This document shows positions 1 to 9,980 of a DNA stretch of 34,746 nucleotides, one piece after another. Under the pieces are notes generated by a model. That model worked only from the letters and a program-made list of their open reading frames with translations. It made no database searches and was not told the DNA's origin. Source of the DNA: an uncultured Lachnospiraceae bacterium (GTDB lineage: Bacteria > Bacillota > Clostridia > Lachnospirales > Lachnospiraceae); the NCBI GenBank assembly GCA_949346185.1, contig CASGVX010000002.1, positions 1 through 34,746 of the forward strand. The letters run 5' to 3'. A program made the translations under genes and the position numbers. The first letter of the stretch is position 1. Each line of letters opens with the position of its first letter.

Positions 1-111
1 CTCTTGCGAATCATGAAATTGAATGAAAATGCTATGGGCAGATTATAACATATGGAAATGGGAAAGCGCAACGGCTTTTTCCCTCCCTCAAGATACTCCA
101 ACTCTTCAAGC

Positions 112-279
112 TTATTTGGTCTGCCCTGCAGATGTTTTTTTCATTTGCTCCAATAAATCAAAGTATTTTTTCTGGTATCTGTCCACTTCTGACTGCTTCA
201 TTAAAAGATTTTTTCGTTCCTTCTTCAAGCGATCCAGTTCCTCTAAATTTTCCGCCGCTCTCTTTACTTCTTCTTCCAT
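112..279 (-). CDS. Small charged coiled-coil-like protein (about 55 aa, MEEEVKRAAENLEELDRLKKERKNLLMKQSEVDRYQKKYFDLLEQMKKTSAGQTK)
   Basis: Read directly on the reverse complement: ATG at 279, TAA at 112-114, biased charged composition. Not in the supplied ORF list because it is short. Confidence 0.5.
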   Translation of the reverse strand: MEEEVKRAAENLEELDRLKKERKNLLMKQSEVDRYQKKYFDLLEQMKKTSAGQTK

Positions 280-469
280 GCCCCGTTATATTCTGATTGT
301 CCTCCAAACTACTCATAACCATTCCCATCCAAAAAACCGAATGCCAGCAGCCACTCTATCAAACCATCCGCAATCTTCCGTACAGCAAAAATGCCGCCCA
401 GACAGGCAGTATTTTTACATAATAATCCCAGAATACCGAAAAGATCATCTAAACCATTCAAAAGTCATC

Positions 470-922
470 CTAATTCTTAAATGGCAATTCATCCCGATAC
501 CCGTCAGGAATATCCATGAACCCATCACTGGACGGCTGCGGCTGCCTTGGCCCGGATGGCGCTGCTTGCTTGCGGCTTCCGCCATTCGCTGCAGCCGCCT
601 TCCTGCTCTCGGCAAATTCCTGTTCCTCCACCACAACCTCCGTAGTGTATACCTTTTTTCCAGCCTTGTTCGTATAACTTCCGGTCTGGATGCGGCCTGA
701 CACAACAATCTTCACGCCCTGGTGCAGGTAATTCTCCGCAAACTCCGCACCCCTGCCAAATACTACGCAGTGAATGAAATCTGCCTGATTATCCGCGCCC
801 TCCAGCTTGAATCTCCGATCTACCGCAAGGGTATACCTCGCAATCGCCATCTGGTTCTCGCCCGAAGAATACCTTATCTCCGGTTCTCTTGTCAGCCGAC
901 CAATTAAAATCACCTTATTCAT
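470..922 (-). CDS. ssb: Single-stranded DNA-binding protein
   Basis: 150 aa; MNKVILIGRLTREPEIRYSSGENQMAIARYTLAVDR...FIHCVVFGRGAEFAENYLHQGVKIVVSGRIQTGSYTNKAGKKVYTTEVVVEEQEF is a classic SSB OB-fold sequence. Confidence 0.97.
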   Translation of the reverse strand: MNKVILIGRLTREPEIRYSSGENQMAIARYTLAVDRRFKLEGADNQADFIHCVVFGRGAEFAENYLHQGVKIVVSGRIQTGSYTNKAGKKVYTTEVVVEEQEFAESRKAAAANGGSRKQAAPSGPRQPQPSSDGFMDIPDGYRDELPFKN

Positions 923-1111
923 AATAATCCCCTTTTCTGCGCCGCTTTCCTAATCACTTGGTTCTGCCGAGGCTATCCATAAAACAACTTACGTGTCAAG
1001 CAGCGCGCAGACACAATATTGCTAAGCCCTTGTTATGCAAGAATCATGGAAATTAAATTTCCATCTGCCATTCAAGCCAAAACCTCACGCCAACCATCAA
1101 ACTTCATAGTT

Positions 1112-2038
1112 TCATTCCGATTTATAGACCAACTTTTTCTTGCTGTCGGCCAAAAGCATGAGCGCTCGTAAATTCTTGTTATAATAATACACGCTGTTAG
1201 AAAGCCTATCCTCCGGAACGACATGGCACTGGTTTACATACCAAATCAATTCAGACAGCCTCTGTGGCGTACACGTATCAACAGAAACGGCCAGCATCTC
1301 ATGGACAGACGATGGAATCACATATAAATCCGTCCCCTCCCTCTCAGCCAGGTTGTAAAGATTTTCCTCATAGAAAACTGACACGGCTCCATTGGTTCCA
1401 TACTCGTTTGAAATCACCCACATATGCCCTCCATCAGAACATGGTTCTCCCGGTTCTCTGGATTTTTCTTTTTCTAAAAGGCTTTGATCCATGATATAAG
1501 TCTTAACCGGAAAAAGCCGCTTCGTGTTTTTCACTGCACAAAGAAACAATTCTGCCGCACTGATTCCTGCCAGCCGCGCCAGCTCGTTTGATACCAGCAC
1601 GCTCCTTATGCCCTCATCATCATATGACAGCACCCATCGGAACACGATGGACAAATCATGAAAGGGCCTGCTTGGCACATTTTGAAGCATCTCCTCATTC
1701 TCGGAAGAATTTACCAGTACCATGATTACATTTTCCCTGAACTTGGAATAATCAAAATTGATTGCCTGTTCAGGCAAATTCTCCAGACTCTTCACCAATT
1801 TTTTTGCTGCCTGGGAAAATACGGCATCTATATCCCCACATTCCTGATAGCACCTATACAGGTCTTCAATATAGATGGTAGCCGCTATATTTTCCCTGTC
1901 CGGCGCAGAAACGGATAATGCCCTCTTAACGCAGTTTACTTTGCACTCCTCGCGGATGGATACACTGGAATCCTTGTATTCTTCCGGCATATAATCCAAA
2001 ATCTTCTCCGCTTTCTCCATAAACATCCCAAAATCCAT
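1112..2038 (-). CDS. DUF5688-like protein
   Basis: 308 aa; ...NVIMVLVNSSENEEMLQNVPSRPFHDLSIVFRWVLSYDDEGIRSVLVSNELARLAGISAAELFLCAVKNTKRLFP matches the remembered DUF5688 pattern. SD GGAGG upstream. Confidence 0.75.
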   Translation of the reverse strand: MDFGMFMEKAEKILDYMPEEYKDSSVSIREECKVNCVKRALSVSAPDRENIAATIYIEDLYRCYQECGDIDAVFSQAAKKLVKSLENLPEQAINFDYSKFRENVIMVLVNSSENEEMLQNVPSRPFHDLSIVFRWVLSYDDEGIRSVLVSNELARLAGISAAELFLCAVKNTKRLFPVKTYIMDQSLLEKEKSREPGEPCSDGGHMWVISNEYGTNGAVSVFYEENLYNLAEREGTDLYVIPSSVHEMLAVSVDTCTPQRLSELIWYVNQCHVVPEDRLSNSVYYYNKNLRALMLLADSKKKLVYKSE

Positions 2039-2150
2039 AATAACCTCCTGCGGCTCTTGATGCTATCTCCGCCGGCTTCCCTCACGATGTAGGGAAGGCT
2101 ATAAATTGCTAACCAAACCCCACCTGCACCAAGCGGCATGCCCAAGCAGG

Positions 2151-3467
2151 TCAGGCAATTGCATACTCCGGCTGATGGCCATTGGCAAGCAGGTCATCAA
2201 TCCCTTTTCCGTAAACCATGTCCCATTCTGCCGTCCCTACAGCAAAACCTTCCTCTTTCAAAGCCCGTATCACCTTGCCCTCATTGGAAAGAACGGCATT
2301 GTTTACAGACTTGTCCGCATCATAGGCGACAACAAACATGCCCACGCCCCTTGCTTTCAGAATATCAACAGGACGCCTTCCCGCCTCGCCCTCAAAGAGC
2401 TTCGACCAGGAATTAACGCCAGGGACGGAAATAAAGGGCGAACGCATCCGTTCGTTTGCATAAATCCCCTTCTTCTCCCCCTCCGTTACGAAGCAGACAA
2501 ACATATTGTCCCTCTGGGCATCGTAATAAAAGCCCAACTGGTTGCCCGCTTCACAGCCATTGGTGTAATCATTGATATGAACCCCCTTTCTCACGGCCTC
2601 ATCATTGGAATGGTACGAAGAAAAATTTCGGTATTTCCCCGACTTTGGCTTTTCAAATAATTTCTCCCCTTGATCATTCAAGGTATAAAATCCTTTCAGA
2701 GGCTCCAGATAATGCTTCTGTGAACCTTCTTCATAAAAAGACACGCCGTCCCTGGAAGACAACTTCTTTCTGACATCCATAAAATCCATGCGAATCCTCA
2801 GACGATAAAGATTTCCATTGGCATCATAGCAGGGAAATAAAATTCCCTTGGTGCCTGCAAAAGTCCAATCCCCCTTCTTGTCCTGATACGCACCCGGCAC
2901 TCCCAGCAGAGCATCCCTGCCAAACTGATCAATCACTGACCGTGCCAAGCTTTTTCTGTAGGGATTATGAGAATGGTTATGATGATATGTATAGCGGACG
3001 TAATCCGCTTCTGGAAACGATTTGATTCCATGTTTTTCAAGCATTTCATCCGTCCAGCCATCCTGCAGCATTGCACATCTGTGTACGGGGTCTAGAAACA
3101 ACTGGCCGAGCAGAAACCTGTAAACCTTATCAAGGTACTGATTGTCACGAATCCTGACCTCGTTTACCTTCTTCATTCCCCGCCTTTTGCACTCTTTTCC
3201 CACACCTTTCCGAAAACTGCCCTCCCCTCTTCCATCCAGCCTTCTTTTTCTCTGTGCCGCCTCCTCATACCGGGCATTCCCTCCCTTGCTCACGCCATCG
3301 AAGATGTAATAGCGCCCATCTGCCCCTATCAAATCTGCCTGGGAATCCTCCCTCATGCAGATGTGGAACTCCATGCCATTTTCAACTGGCAGAAGCCCGC
3401 ACCAATCCGGCTTGCCGCAAATCGGACAGGGGCTGGCCGCACTCCTGTTGACGATTCCATAGCCCAT
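2151..3467 (-). CDS. DUF3854/Toprim-domain primase-like protein with N-terminal zinc-binding motif
   Basis: 438 aa; CPICGKPDWCGLL...FHICMR zinc-ribbon, then VTEGEKKGIYANERM...VPGVNSW...VGMFVVAYDADKSVNNAVL (Toprim-like E and DxD positions). SD GGAGG before ATG. Confidence 0.75.
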   Translation of the reverse strand: MGYGIVNRSAASPCPICGKPDWCGLLPVENGMEFHICMREDSQADLIGADGRYYIFDGVSKGGNARYEEAAQRKRRLDGRGEGSFRKGVGKECKRRGMKKVNEVRIRDNQYLDKVYRFLLGQLFLDPVHRCAMLQDGWTDEMLEKHGIKSFPEADYVRYTYHHNHSHNPYRKSLARSVIDQFGRDALLGVPGAYQDKKGDWTFAGTKGILFPCYDANGNLYRLRIRMDFMDVRKKLSSRDGVSFYEEGSQKHYLEPLKGFYTLNDQGEKLFEKPKSGKYRNFSSYHSNDEAVRKGVHINDYTNGCEAGNQLGFYYDAQRDNMFVCFVTEGEKKGIYANERMRSPFISVPGVNSWSKLFEGEAGRRPVDILKARGVGMFVVAYDADKSVNNAVLSNEGKVIRALKEEGFAVGTAEWDMVYGKGIDDLLANGHQPEYAIA

Positions 3468-4171
3468 ATACCTCCATACGCCTCTTGATACTATCTCCAG
3501 CGACCGGCATCATGACAGATGCCGGGTTTTATCAGATTTTTGATGCATCACGCATTGTGATGGCATCCGTACTGACCTGCAGTACATTTTCCATGCCCAA
3601 AAAAGGCAAAAAAAAAAGCGCCCCGCAGAGCATTTTCTGCAAAACACTTCCAGACTCAGGGCCGAGCTGCCCTAAGCCAATATAATTGAATTAAAATAAT
3701 ACAATGCCATTGTAGCATATGGTATGAAGGTAATTCAAGAAGAATGTCCTATAAATTTCCTTGTGCGCTTTATCCAAACATTTTAGCAATTTCAGGCTGC
3801 ATGAAACGGTCTATCATTGCCAACAAAACTGTAGATTTTCTTCCGAAAGCCCGCTTATTTTCTAAACAACCCGCTCCTGTTATACTGACATAAAACCACC
3901 GCCTTCCTTTCACAAAACTCTATTACGGCTGTCTGTATAATTATATTTACACAAATACAGCAAACTACACAATTGCAAATCCAACTTTTGCATATACCGG
4001 CGCATGATAGGGCAGGAATCGTTTGGCAAGAGAAATCCCTGGATAAAACGCTGGTCGAGTCAGATATATTAGGGCTGAATATGATTTGAGGTTAGGCTCG
4101 CGGATTCATGATAAAGAAAAACGCCCAGCACCCATAAGATGCCAGACGATTTGTTTAACTTTCTCCATTCA

Positions 4172-4747
4172 TCAAAAATTTCCCAGCAACCGAAACTTCC
4201 TCCTGCGCCATCTGCCATAATGCCTGCCCTTTGCCACCGCCGCCAAAAGCATAATCAGCGAGACAGCCATCATTCCGCCCCCAATCAAGCGGTACAAGCC
4301 CGGCTCAGGCGTTCCCGTCTGAGGCAGTTTATCCTGCTTTCCATTGCCTGCACTGCTTCCAGTTCCATTGGAACCATCAGCATTGTCTTCTTTTGCTTGA
4401 TCAGCATCTGCGTGTTCTTTTTTATCAGGATCATTCTCCCCGCTGCCATCCATTGCATCTGTCTTCTTCCCTTTAGAATCGGAAGAATTGCTTCCGTCTA
4501 TACCCGCACCATTTCTATTCTGTCCGGAATTTCCATTGCCTGCGCCCATGGAATCATCTGTTTTAGAACCATTCGTATCGCTGGCTGATGCATCTCTGCC
4601 GTGTTCCTTTATCCATGTCCCCGATATTTTGCCAGTAATCAGCGTCTGGGGAGCAGGTTCATCTGCAGCAAAGCATTTTATTCCGGGCAGTGCGCAAAAT
4701 GCCGCCATCAACGCCACGGAACATAAGGTAGCAGATAATTTCTTCAT
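4172..4747 (-). CDS. LPXTG-type cell-wall anchored surface protein with low-complexity Gly/Ser/Asn/Asp linker
   Basis: 191 aa; signal peptide MKKLSATLCSVALMAAFCALPGIKCFA; C-terminal LPQTG-TPEPGLYRLIGGGMMAVSLIMLLAAVAKGRHYGRWRRRK (LPXTG, TM, positive tail). Confidence 0.85.
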   Translation of the reverse strand: MKKLSATLCSVALMAAFCALPGIKCFAADEPAPQTLITGKISGTWIKEHGRDASASDTNGSKTDDSMGAGNGNSGQNRNGAGIDGSNSSDSKGKKTDAMDGSGENDPDKKEHADADQAKEDNADGSNGTGSSAGNGKQDKLPQTGTPEPGLYRLIGGGMMAVSLIMLLAAVAKGRHYGRWRRRKFRLLGNF

Positions 4748-4762
4748 GTCATATACCCCTCC

Positions 4763-5458
4763 TTAATACAGCGCAATGCTCCAGGTAAGTTCATAGGTCC
4801 CCAGGCTCAAGTCTGCCTCGCTGGCAGAAAAAGAGGTGCCATGGTACGTTTCTAATATGAGCCTGCCCCTGGCATTTTCGCCGGATTTATCCGTAAGCAT
4901 ACCAAGCGCAGCATTCTGACCACCTGCAGCCGTTGCCCAGATAACTTCCCCTGCGCCATTATCTACATTTCCTGTCTTTTCGGAACAAAATCTACTGTTC
5001 TTCGGCTTCCTAATCCCCAACGCAATCTTGCGTTCCGCATGGCTCAGGCTTTTCCAATTCGCGACATCCGATGGGTCAGCTACCAGAGTGTAGTCCCCCT
5101 CCGTCTTCTTAAAATCCTTCACCTTTACCACCACCGGCGCGGCAGATTTATTTTCAACTTCGATATCTGCAAATGTGATATTTGTTTCACTGGAACCATC
5201 CACAGTGAAATTGACAGAAGCCGGCACTTCGACAGAAATTTGCGTCACGCCGTTGACGGAATCCGCCGTAGTCTCCCTGCCAAAGGAACCAGTTACCATA
5301 GTAGATCCACCAGTAACCGTATCCTTTGCATAATTCTCGGCATCCGCCGCATCGCCGTTTGTAATCGTGTTCTGGCTGCCGGCCGCATTAGCCTGACTGG
5401 AAATGACCGACGCAATCATAACCCCCGCCATAATAGCCTGAAATAACTTCTTTCCCAT
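4763..5458 (-). CDS. Secreted surface/pilus-subunit-like protein (C-terminal domain shared with the 878-aa protein at 11020..13635)
   Basis: 231 aa; signal peptide MGKKLFQAIMAGVMIASVISSQANA; ISVEVPA...LSHAERKIAL...LGTYELTWSIALY. Confidence 0.7.
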   Translation of the reverse strand: MGKKLFQAIMAGVMIASVISSQANAAGSQNTITNGDAADAENYAKDTVTGGSTMVTGSFGRETTADSVNGVTQISVEVPASVNFTVDGSSETNITFADIEVENKSAAPVVVKVKDFKKTEGDYTLVADPSDVANWKSLSHAERKIALGIRKPKNSRFCSEKTGNVDNGAGEVIWATAAGGQNAALGMLTDKSGENARGRLILETYHGTSFSASEADLSLGTYELTWSIALY

Positions 5459-5504
5459 ACTCTTTTTCCCCGCAGAACCTGCAGGGGAATCCTCCTTTCT
5501 GCCA

Positions 5505-6026
5505 TTAAGATTTTTCCTTCAAGATAACCTTAATATTCTGTATCGACTGTTTCGTTTGCAGTTCTCCTGACTGTTCGTCATAAAAATTGAAATCTGCCGT
5601 ACAGTTGTAAGTGCCTGGCTTCAAGCCCTTATTGGTTAATTTTGCAGATTCCACTTTCTGATCCGCATTCAGTTTAGGACTCTTGTATACCACATCTCCA
5701 TCCTCAGATGCAAGAACCACCTGCAGGACATATCTGCTGTCCCTGGGATTGTAAATGCCCACATCCGCATAAGAATCGGCATTCTTCCATGTGATGGAAT
5801 TTAAAATATTCAAGGTAACCATATGCTTGGCCTGCTTCTCATTTAGCCCAGACTTTACCGAAGAATCCTTCATTCCATCAAATGCGCCATCGGAAACCAC
5901 ATTCTCCGGCGGATTGTCATCCTTATGCAGACAATGGCATATCCCATAAGTAGCCGCACCCGCAATAAACAGGCACACAACAGTGCAAATCACTGCAACT
6001 GCAGCCTTCCTTTTACGACGTTCCAT
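5505..6026 (-). CDS. Membrane-anchored/secreted protein of the surface-protein operon
   Basis: From internal ATG (MERRKRKAAVAVICTVVCLFIAGAATYGICH...), preceded by SD GGAGGAGAG; single N-terminal TM and beta-rich extracellular part. ORF-track start at 6056 is probably too far upstream. Confidence 0.7.
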   Translation of the reverse strand: MERRKRKAAVAVICTVVCLFIAGAATYGICHCLHKDDNPPENVVSDGAFDGMKDSSVKSGLNEKQAKHMVTLNILNSITWKNADSYADVGIYNPRDSRYVLQVVLASEDGDVVYKSPKLNADQKVESAKLTNKGLKPGTYNCTADFNFYDEQSGELQTKQSIQNIKVILKEKS

Positions 6027-6153
6027 ATTCTCTCTCCTCCTTTTGCCATGGATCACTGCAAGATGGGCATATGCGCATCTGTCATATCCGCCCTCCCTTC
6101 ATTTTTATGTATCCGTAAATGCAGAAGCGCCACCGCCCCATACATATTCCCTC

Positions 6154-6200
6154 AAAAAAACAAAAAGAGGCCTCCATCACCTTCTTGGTGTAAAGACCTC
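6154..6200 (-). terminator. Rho-independent terminator after the VirD4/replication-relaxation operon
   Basis: Minus strand GAGGTCTTTACACC-AAGAA-GGTGATGGAGGCCTC (imperfect stem) followed by TTTTTGTTTTTTT; lies between the gene end at 6397 and the next operon. Confidence 0.65.
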
Positions 6201-6396
6201 CGTTTATGACACTAAACATTTTATTTAATAAATACAAGCATATGGTAACATAACATCGCATGAAGACGCAATGCCTTTTATGGTAAAATATTTATTCGCC
6301 GGCATACACGATGCAACTTTTCTATCGCACAGCCAAACAGGGCAAATACGGCATATATTCTTTTTCTTATGTACATTCAAACCGCACACCTGCGTA

Positions 6397-7380
6397 TCAT
6401 TCCCCCATCCCATCTCCCCTTAACTGCAGCCGAAGCGTCTGCCTGCGGCAATAATCGCCTTCCGGCCGGACATCTATCAGACGGCCAAAGACATCATCCT
6501 CCTCCATCACGGCGGTATCCGTCACGTAAAACACAACCAGAGCCTTCAAGTCTGCCTCGCAGCCTTTCTTCCTTGCGCACTGCATTGCCTGTGCCTCCGT
6601 CTCGCACACAGCCAATACGGCGGCATCTAAAATATGATTTTCACCGAGGTATCTGCAGACAGCGCGCAGCTGAGATAGGTACTTCTTCGTCCATCCCTCC
6701 CCTCCCCGCACGGAAATGGCATACAGGCACAGCCGGGAGCCAGCAGGCAATTTCAAGATATACAGGTTCGGAACCCCGAAAGCCTGATAACATCCCCCAA
6801 AATATTCATCATGCATGTACGCCGGAGAAAATCCATGCTGCCTGAGGAACATGATGTGGAACTGGTTATACGACACAAGCTCCAGAACCTTCACAATGTC
6901 AAAGGGAATCTTTAGGAAGGGATGCACGCCGTGCATCCCCATCCGCTTCAAGTATCTGACGCCTCCATTTGACAGGGCATATAAAAAGGGACTTCCACAG
7001 ATTTCGCCCGCTTCCATATGCAATAATTCATACTGGATTAACAGCCCCGTCTGCACCATGCCTTTCAAAACCCTTCTCATATGGGAGCCGTCATAATCAT
7101 GCTTCCCGCCAGAGATATGCGCCAGATGCGTCCGCAAAAGATAGGAATTAAGGTATCCGTATTGCCCCATTATCCGCATGACCCGGTCATGGCATTCCGT
7201 CAGCGTCCCATTTATAAGCATCCTCTGTATCTCGAAGCCGGAACTGTCCCTCTTTTTGATCTTCCTGTAAGACATTCCCTCATAATATATGAAAGGCGAT
7301 ATCTTTTCTTTTTCCGCCCCGCCATTCCCAACCCCAGACAAGGGGTTTGGTTGCCCGCTTAATTTTTTCCCGTCTGTCAA
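6397..7380 (-). CDS. Replication-relaxation family-like winged-helix protein
   Basis: 327 aa; wHTH region CHDRVMRIMGQYGYLNSYLLRTHL...HMRRVLKGMVQTGLLIQYELL...PFLYALSNGGVRYLKRMG, typical of the replication-relaxation family on Firmicute mobile elements. Confidence 0.65.
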   Translation of the reverse strand: MTDGKKLSGQPNPLSGVGNGGAEKEKISPFIYYEGMSYRKIKKRDSSGFEIQRMLINGTLTECHDRVMRIMGQYGYLNSYLLRTHLAHISGGKHDYDGSHMRRVLKGMVQTGLLIQYELLHMEAGEICGSPFLYALSNGGVRYLKRMGMHGVHPFLKIPFDIVKVLELVSYNQFHIMFLRQHGFSPAYMHDEYFGGCYQAFGVPNLYILKLPAGSRLCLYAISVRGGEGWTKKYLSQLRAVCRYLGENHILDAAVLAVCETEAQAMQCARKKGCEADLKALVVFYVTDTAVMEEDDVFGRLIDVRPEGDYCRRQTLRLQLRGDGMGE

Positions 7381-7392
7381 ATGTCTTCTCCT

Positions 7393-9966
7393 TCATATCT
7401 CAAAACTTCCAAAACCATCTTTTTCCCCGGCGGGCAAGGATCTGACATCCTCTGGTTCCTTCCTTTCCCCGCCAGGCTCCAGACTCCTGCCCGTGCCACC
7501 CCGGCCTTTCCCTGCATCGGCCTTCGCAGCACGCACAAAAGCCGGCTCCTGAACCGCCCGCTGCCCAGGTACTGCCTGCCTGGCGCAGAAGCAATCTTCG
7601 GACGTAGTGACAAAAGCCCTGTGCAATGCCTCTGAATCCATATTATCACCATCCTCCCTTTCCCCGTCGGCAGCCACGCCATGGTAATAAGACTTCCAGT
7701 CAATCTGCATCCCTTTCCGCTTTATGCGCTTATATGCCGGCAGAAAACTAACTTTTCCAAAGAACACGCCCACAGGCGAGCCCTTATCCACAGTAATTAC
7801 CGTAACCTCCTGGAAATCCCTGTTGTGCACGTCGCCACCCTCGATGACATTCTCTACCTGCATCTGCTCCCTTGTACCGAAACTGATGGAAGGGGTATCC
7901 GCTGAAAGCGCCGTCTCGCTGGTCTGCTTCGTTTCCTGCAGGCTGCGCCTTACGCCTCCGAGCTTTTCATAAAGCTCCATTTCCTCCGTGCTGGCGCGCC
8001 CGAACACGAAGTGATGCGCACAATTGCCGATAAGAATCTGCTTCATAAATGCAGTGGACCTTGCCTTGTCCATCTGGGACAGGGACTGCACGGCCACGAA
8101 CATGGCGACGCGGTATTTGCGGAACAGCACGAAGCACTGCTCCTCCGAGGGATGGAGCAGCTGCGGGAACTCATCAATGTAGCAGAAATTCGGTATCCGC
8201 GTGCCCTCCGTCCCCTTCCTCCTGTACGCAGCACTAATCAGGCACAGCATGTAGAACAGCCCCAGCGCCTTCCCTGCCGAGCCAAGCTCCAGAGCGAAAT
8301 TTACCACCGTAACCTGGCCCTTCTCCAGCGTCTCCTCAATATCAATGGAAATGCGGGAACAGAGCACATTGCGGATATTCAAATCCGTAAAAAGCGTATT
8401 GAAGATGACCCGGAGCCCCCGGCACTGGTCATTCATCTTATCCGCGCCGTCCCCAAGGATATCATTGTCTACCACATCAAGAATCGTCTGGAACATGGGA
8501 AGCTGCATTACAGGCTTGCCTCCCCCATATTCATTGGTGAGGATGCGCCCATGTCCATCCCTCTCTGCGTACAGTTCCACCAGCATGTCCCTGTATTCCA
8601 TGGCATTGGGAAAATGGTTCAGCACCATCTGCACATGCTCCAGGGTAGGCTGCTCCCCATGATGCAGCTGCGGGTAGGTAAAGCACACCAGCTGCGTCAG
8701 CGTCGTCGTGATGTTCTTATTGAGGGAGGCAAAATATACGTCGCTGGAGCCTTCCGAATCATATATCGCCTGCATGACCTCCGCAACCATCACCGCCTTC
8801 CTCGACACCTCCACAAAAAACTCTATCCGGGACAGCCCGGGAGAAATATAGATGGGATTGAAGCCAATAAATCCGGGCTTCAAATGCCCATCATCCCCCA
8901 GAAGGGGATCGAGCCTGTTCACCTCTAGGCCTTTCGCCCGCGCCAGGGCATATACTTCATCAGAAAAGGATGCATCCGGCGCAATCGCCGTAATCCCGGC
9001 AACCTTTGCCCTGTACTTCATTTCTTCAAGGGCCTTCTGATGTTTCTCGTCCACGCCCTCAAAGCCATCAATATCGAAATCCCTATCCTCCATGGGATAT
9101 TTAAGCCTTATATGCCCTGCCTGCAAAAGCCTCCTGCATTCCCTTTTCTGGTATTCCTTATTCCGGACAATCTGCTCCAAATCCGCAGTGATTGCCGTGG
9201 TAAAGCAGGAACTTGTCTTGCCCGTGCCAGTCACCCCATTGGCAAGGGAATGCAGAAACCGGTCCTTCTCTTTGATATTATGGACTTCCCCCGTCTCCAG
9301 ATTCCTCACAATCTTCATATCATAGGCAAACCCTGCATCCCTGCGCCCATCCACCATCTTCCCCAGCTTAAAGGCCACAATCCTTTTCTTTGTAAGCTCA
9401 TGGTTCAGCTCCGCAAGAATCATCCTCATGGATGCCAGGACCGGCAGGACACAGGACAGAACCAGCGCCAGCCTGAAAAGGTTCGCCACCATGCCTGGCG
9501 TCACATCCCTGGAAAGGGGTATTGCAAGAAAGAAGGGCATCAGGATTCCCTGCATGATTAAGGACACCACCTGGAGCATTTCTCCCGCCATATTTATGAT
9601 GCAAAGCATGAGAAATGCCATCTTCCTGTTCCAGAAATTATAAAAATCATATTTTGTAGACCATATCCAAAGAAGAAATGGCGTTACCGCCCAAAAGGCA
9701 TACCGCAGAGGATTGGACGAAAGCGGAGCAGTTGTCAGGAAGAGCATACTTCTAAGGAATGCCGCAGCAGAAAAGAGAGCATGGAACCCGACGGCGCCAA
9801 ACAGCAGCCCCGTCAGGATGACCGGCTTCTGGTCCTTCCACCACGCTCCCATTACGGCAGCCTTATATTCCGTCCTGCCAAGCCCTTCCCTTTCAGCCTC
9901 CCCGGCCGCCTCGCGAAAAGTATCGTCTAGCATCTCTTTCAGGGAATCATATACCGTATTATCCAT
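7393..9966 (-). CDS. VirD4/TraG-type conjugative coupling ATPase
   Basis: N-terminal TM segments; Walker A GVTGTGKTSSC; Walker B-like FCYIDEFPQLL; VAVQSLSQMDK; start at M44 of the ORF (MDNTVYDSLKEML) preceded by GGAGGAGGGCGGC. Confidence 0.88.
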   Translation of the reverse strand: MDNTVYDSLKEMLDDTFREAAGEAEREGLGRTEYKAAVMGAWWKDQKPVILTGLLFGAVGFHALFSAAAFLRSMLFLTTAPLSSNPLRYAFWAVTPFLLWIWSTKYDFYNFWNRKMAFLMLCIINMAGEMLQVVSLIMQGILMPFFLAIPLSRDVTPGMVANLFRLALVLSCVLPVLASMRMILAELNHELTKKRIVAFKLGKMVDGRRDAGFAYDMKIVRNLETGEVHNIKEKDRFLHSLANGVTGTGKTSSCFTTAITADLEQIVRNKEYQKRECRRLLQAGHIRLKYPMEDRDFDIDGFEGVDEKHQKALEEMKYRAKVAGITAIAPDASFSDEVYALARAKGLEVNRLDPLLGDDGHLKPGFIGFNPIYISPGLSRIEFFVEVSRKAVMVAEVMQAIYDSEGSSDVYFASLNKNITTTLTQLVCFTYPQLHHGEQPTLEHVQMVLNHFPNAMEYRDMLVELYAERDGHGRILTNEYGGGKPVMQLPMFQTILDVVDNDILGDGADKMNDQCRGLRVIFNTLFTDLNIRNVLCSRISIDIEETLEKGQVTVVNFALELGSAGKALGLFYMLCLISAAYRRKGTEGTRIPNFCYIDEFPQLLHPSEEQCFVLFRKYRVAMFVAVQSLSQMDKARSTAFMKQILIGNCAHHFVFGRASTEEMELYEKLGGVRRSLQETKQTSETALSADTPSISFGTREQMQVENVIEGGDVHNRDFQEVTVITVDKGSPVGVFFGKVSFLPAYKRIKRKGMQIDWKSYYHGVAADGEREDGDNMDSEALHRAFVTTSEDCFCARQAVPGQRAVQEPAFVRAAKADAGKGRGGTGRSLEPGGERKEPEDVRSLPAGEKDGFGSFEI

Positions 9967-9980
9967 GCCGCCCTCCTCCA

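Noticed and set aside
23-700. 225-aa plus-strand ORF at the window start
   Set aside because: Overlaps ssb antisense and a small minus-strand ORF with coding character; composition looks non-coding.
1936-2145. 69-aa ORF spanning the DUF5688 start
   Set aside because: Out of frame with the better-supported 308-aa gene; likely chance.
6225-6413. 62-aa minus-strand ORF between the replication-relaxation gene and the terminator
   Set aside because: Overlaps the end of the upstream gene, no SD, composition not coding-like.
8011-8928. Long plus-strand ORF (305 aa), and similar ones at 9993..10982, 11026..12144, 16320..17090
   Set aside because: They lie antisense to well-supported minus-strand genes (VirD4-like, TadE/G-like, Cys-rich protein, TadBC) and have no recognisable family; treated as shadow ORFs.
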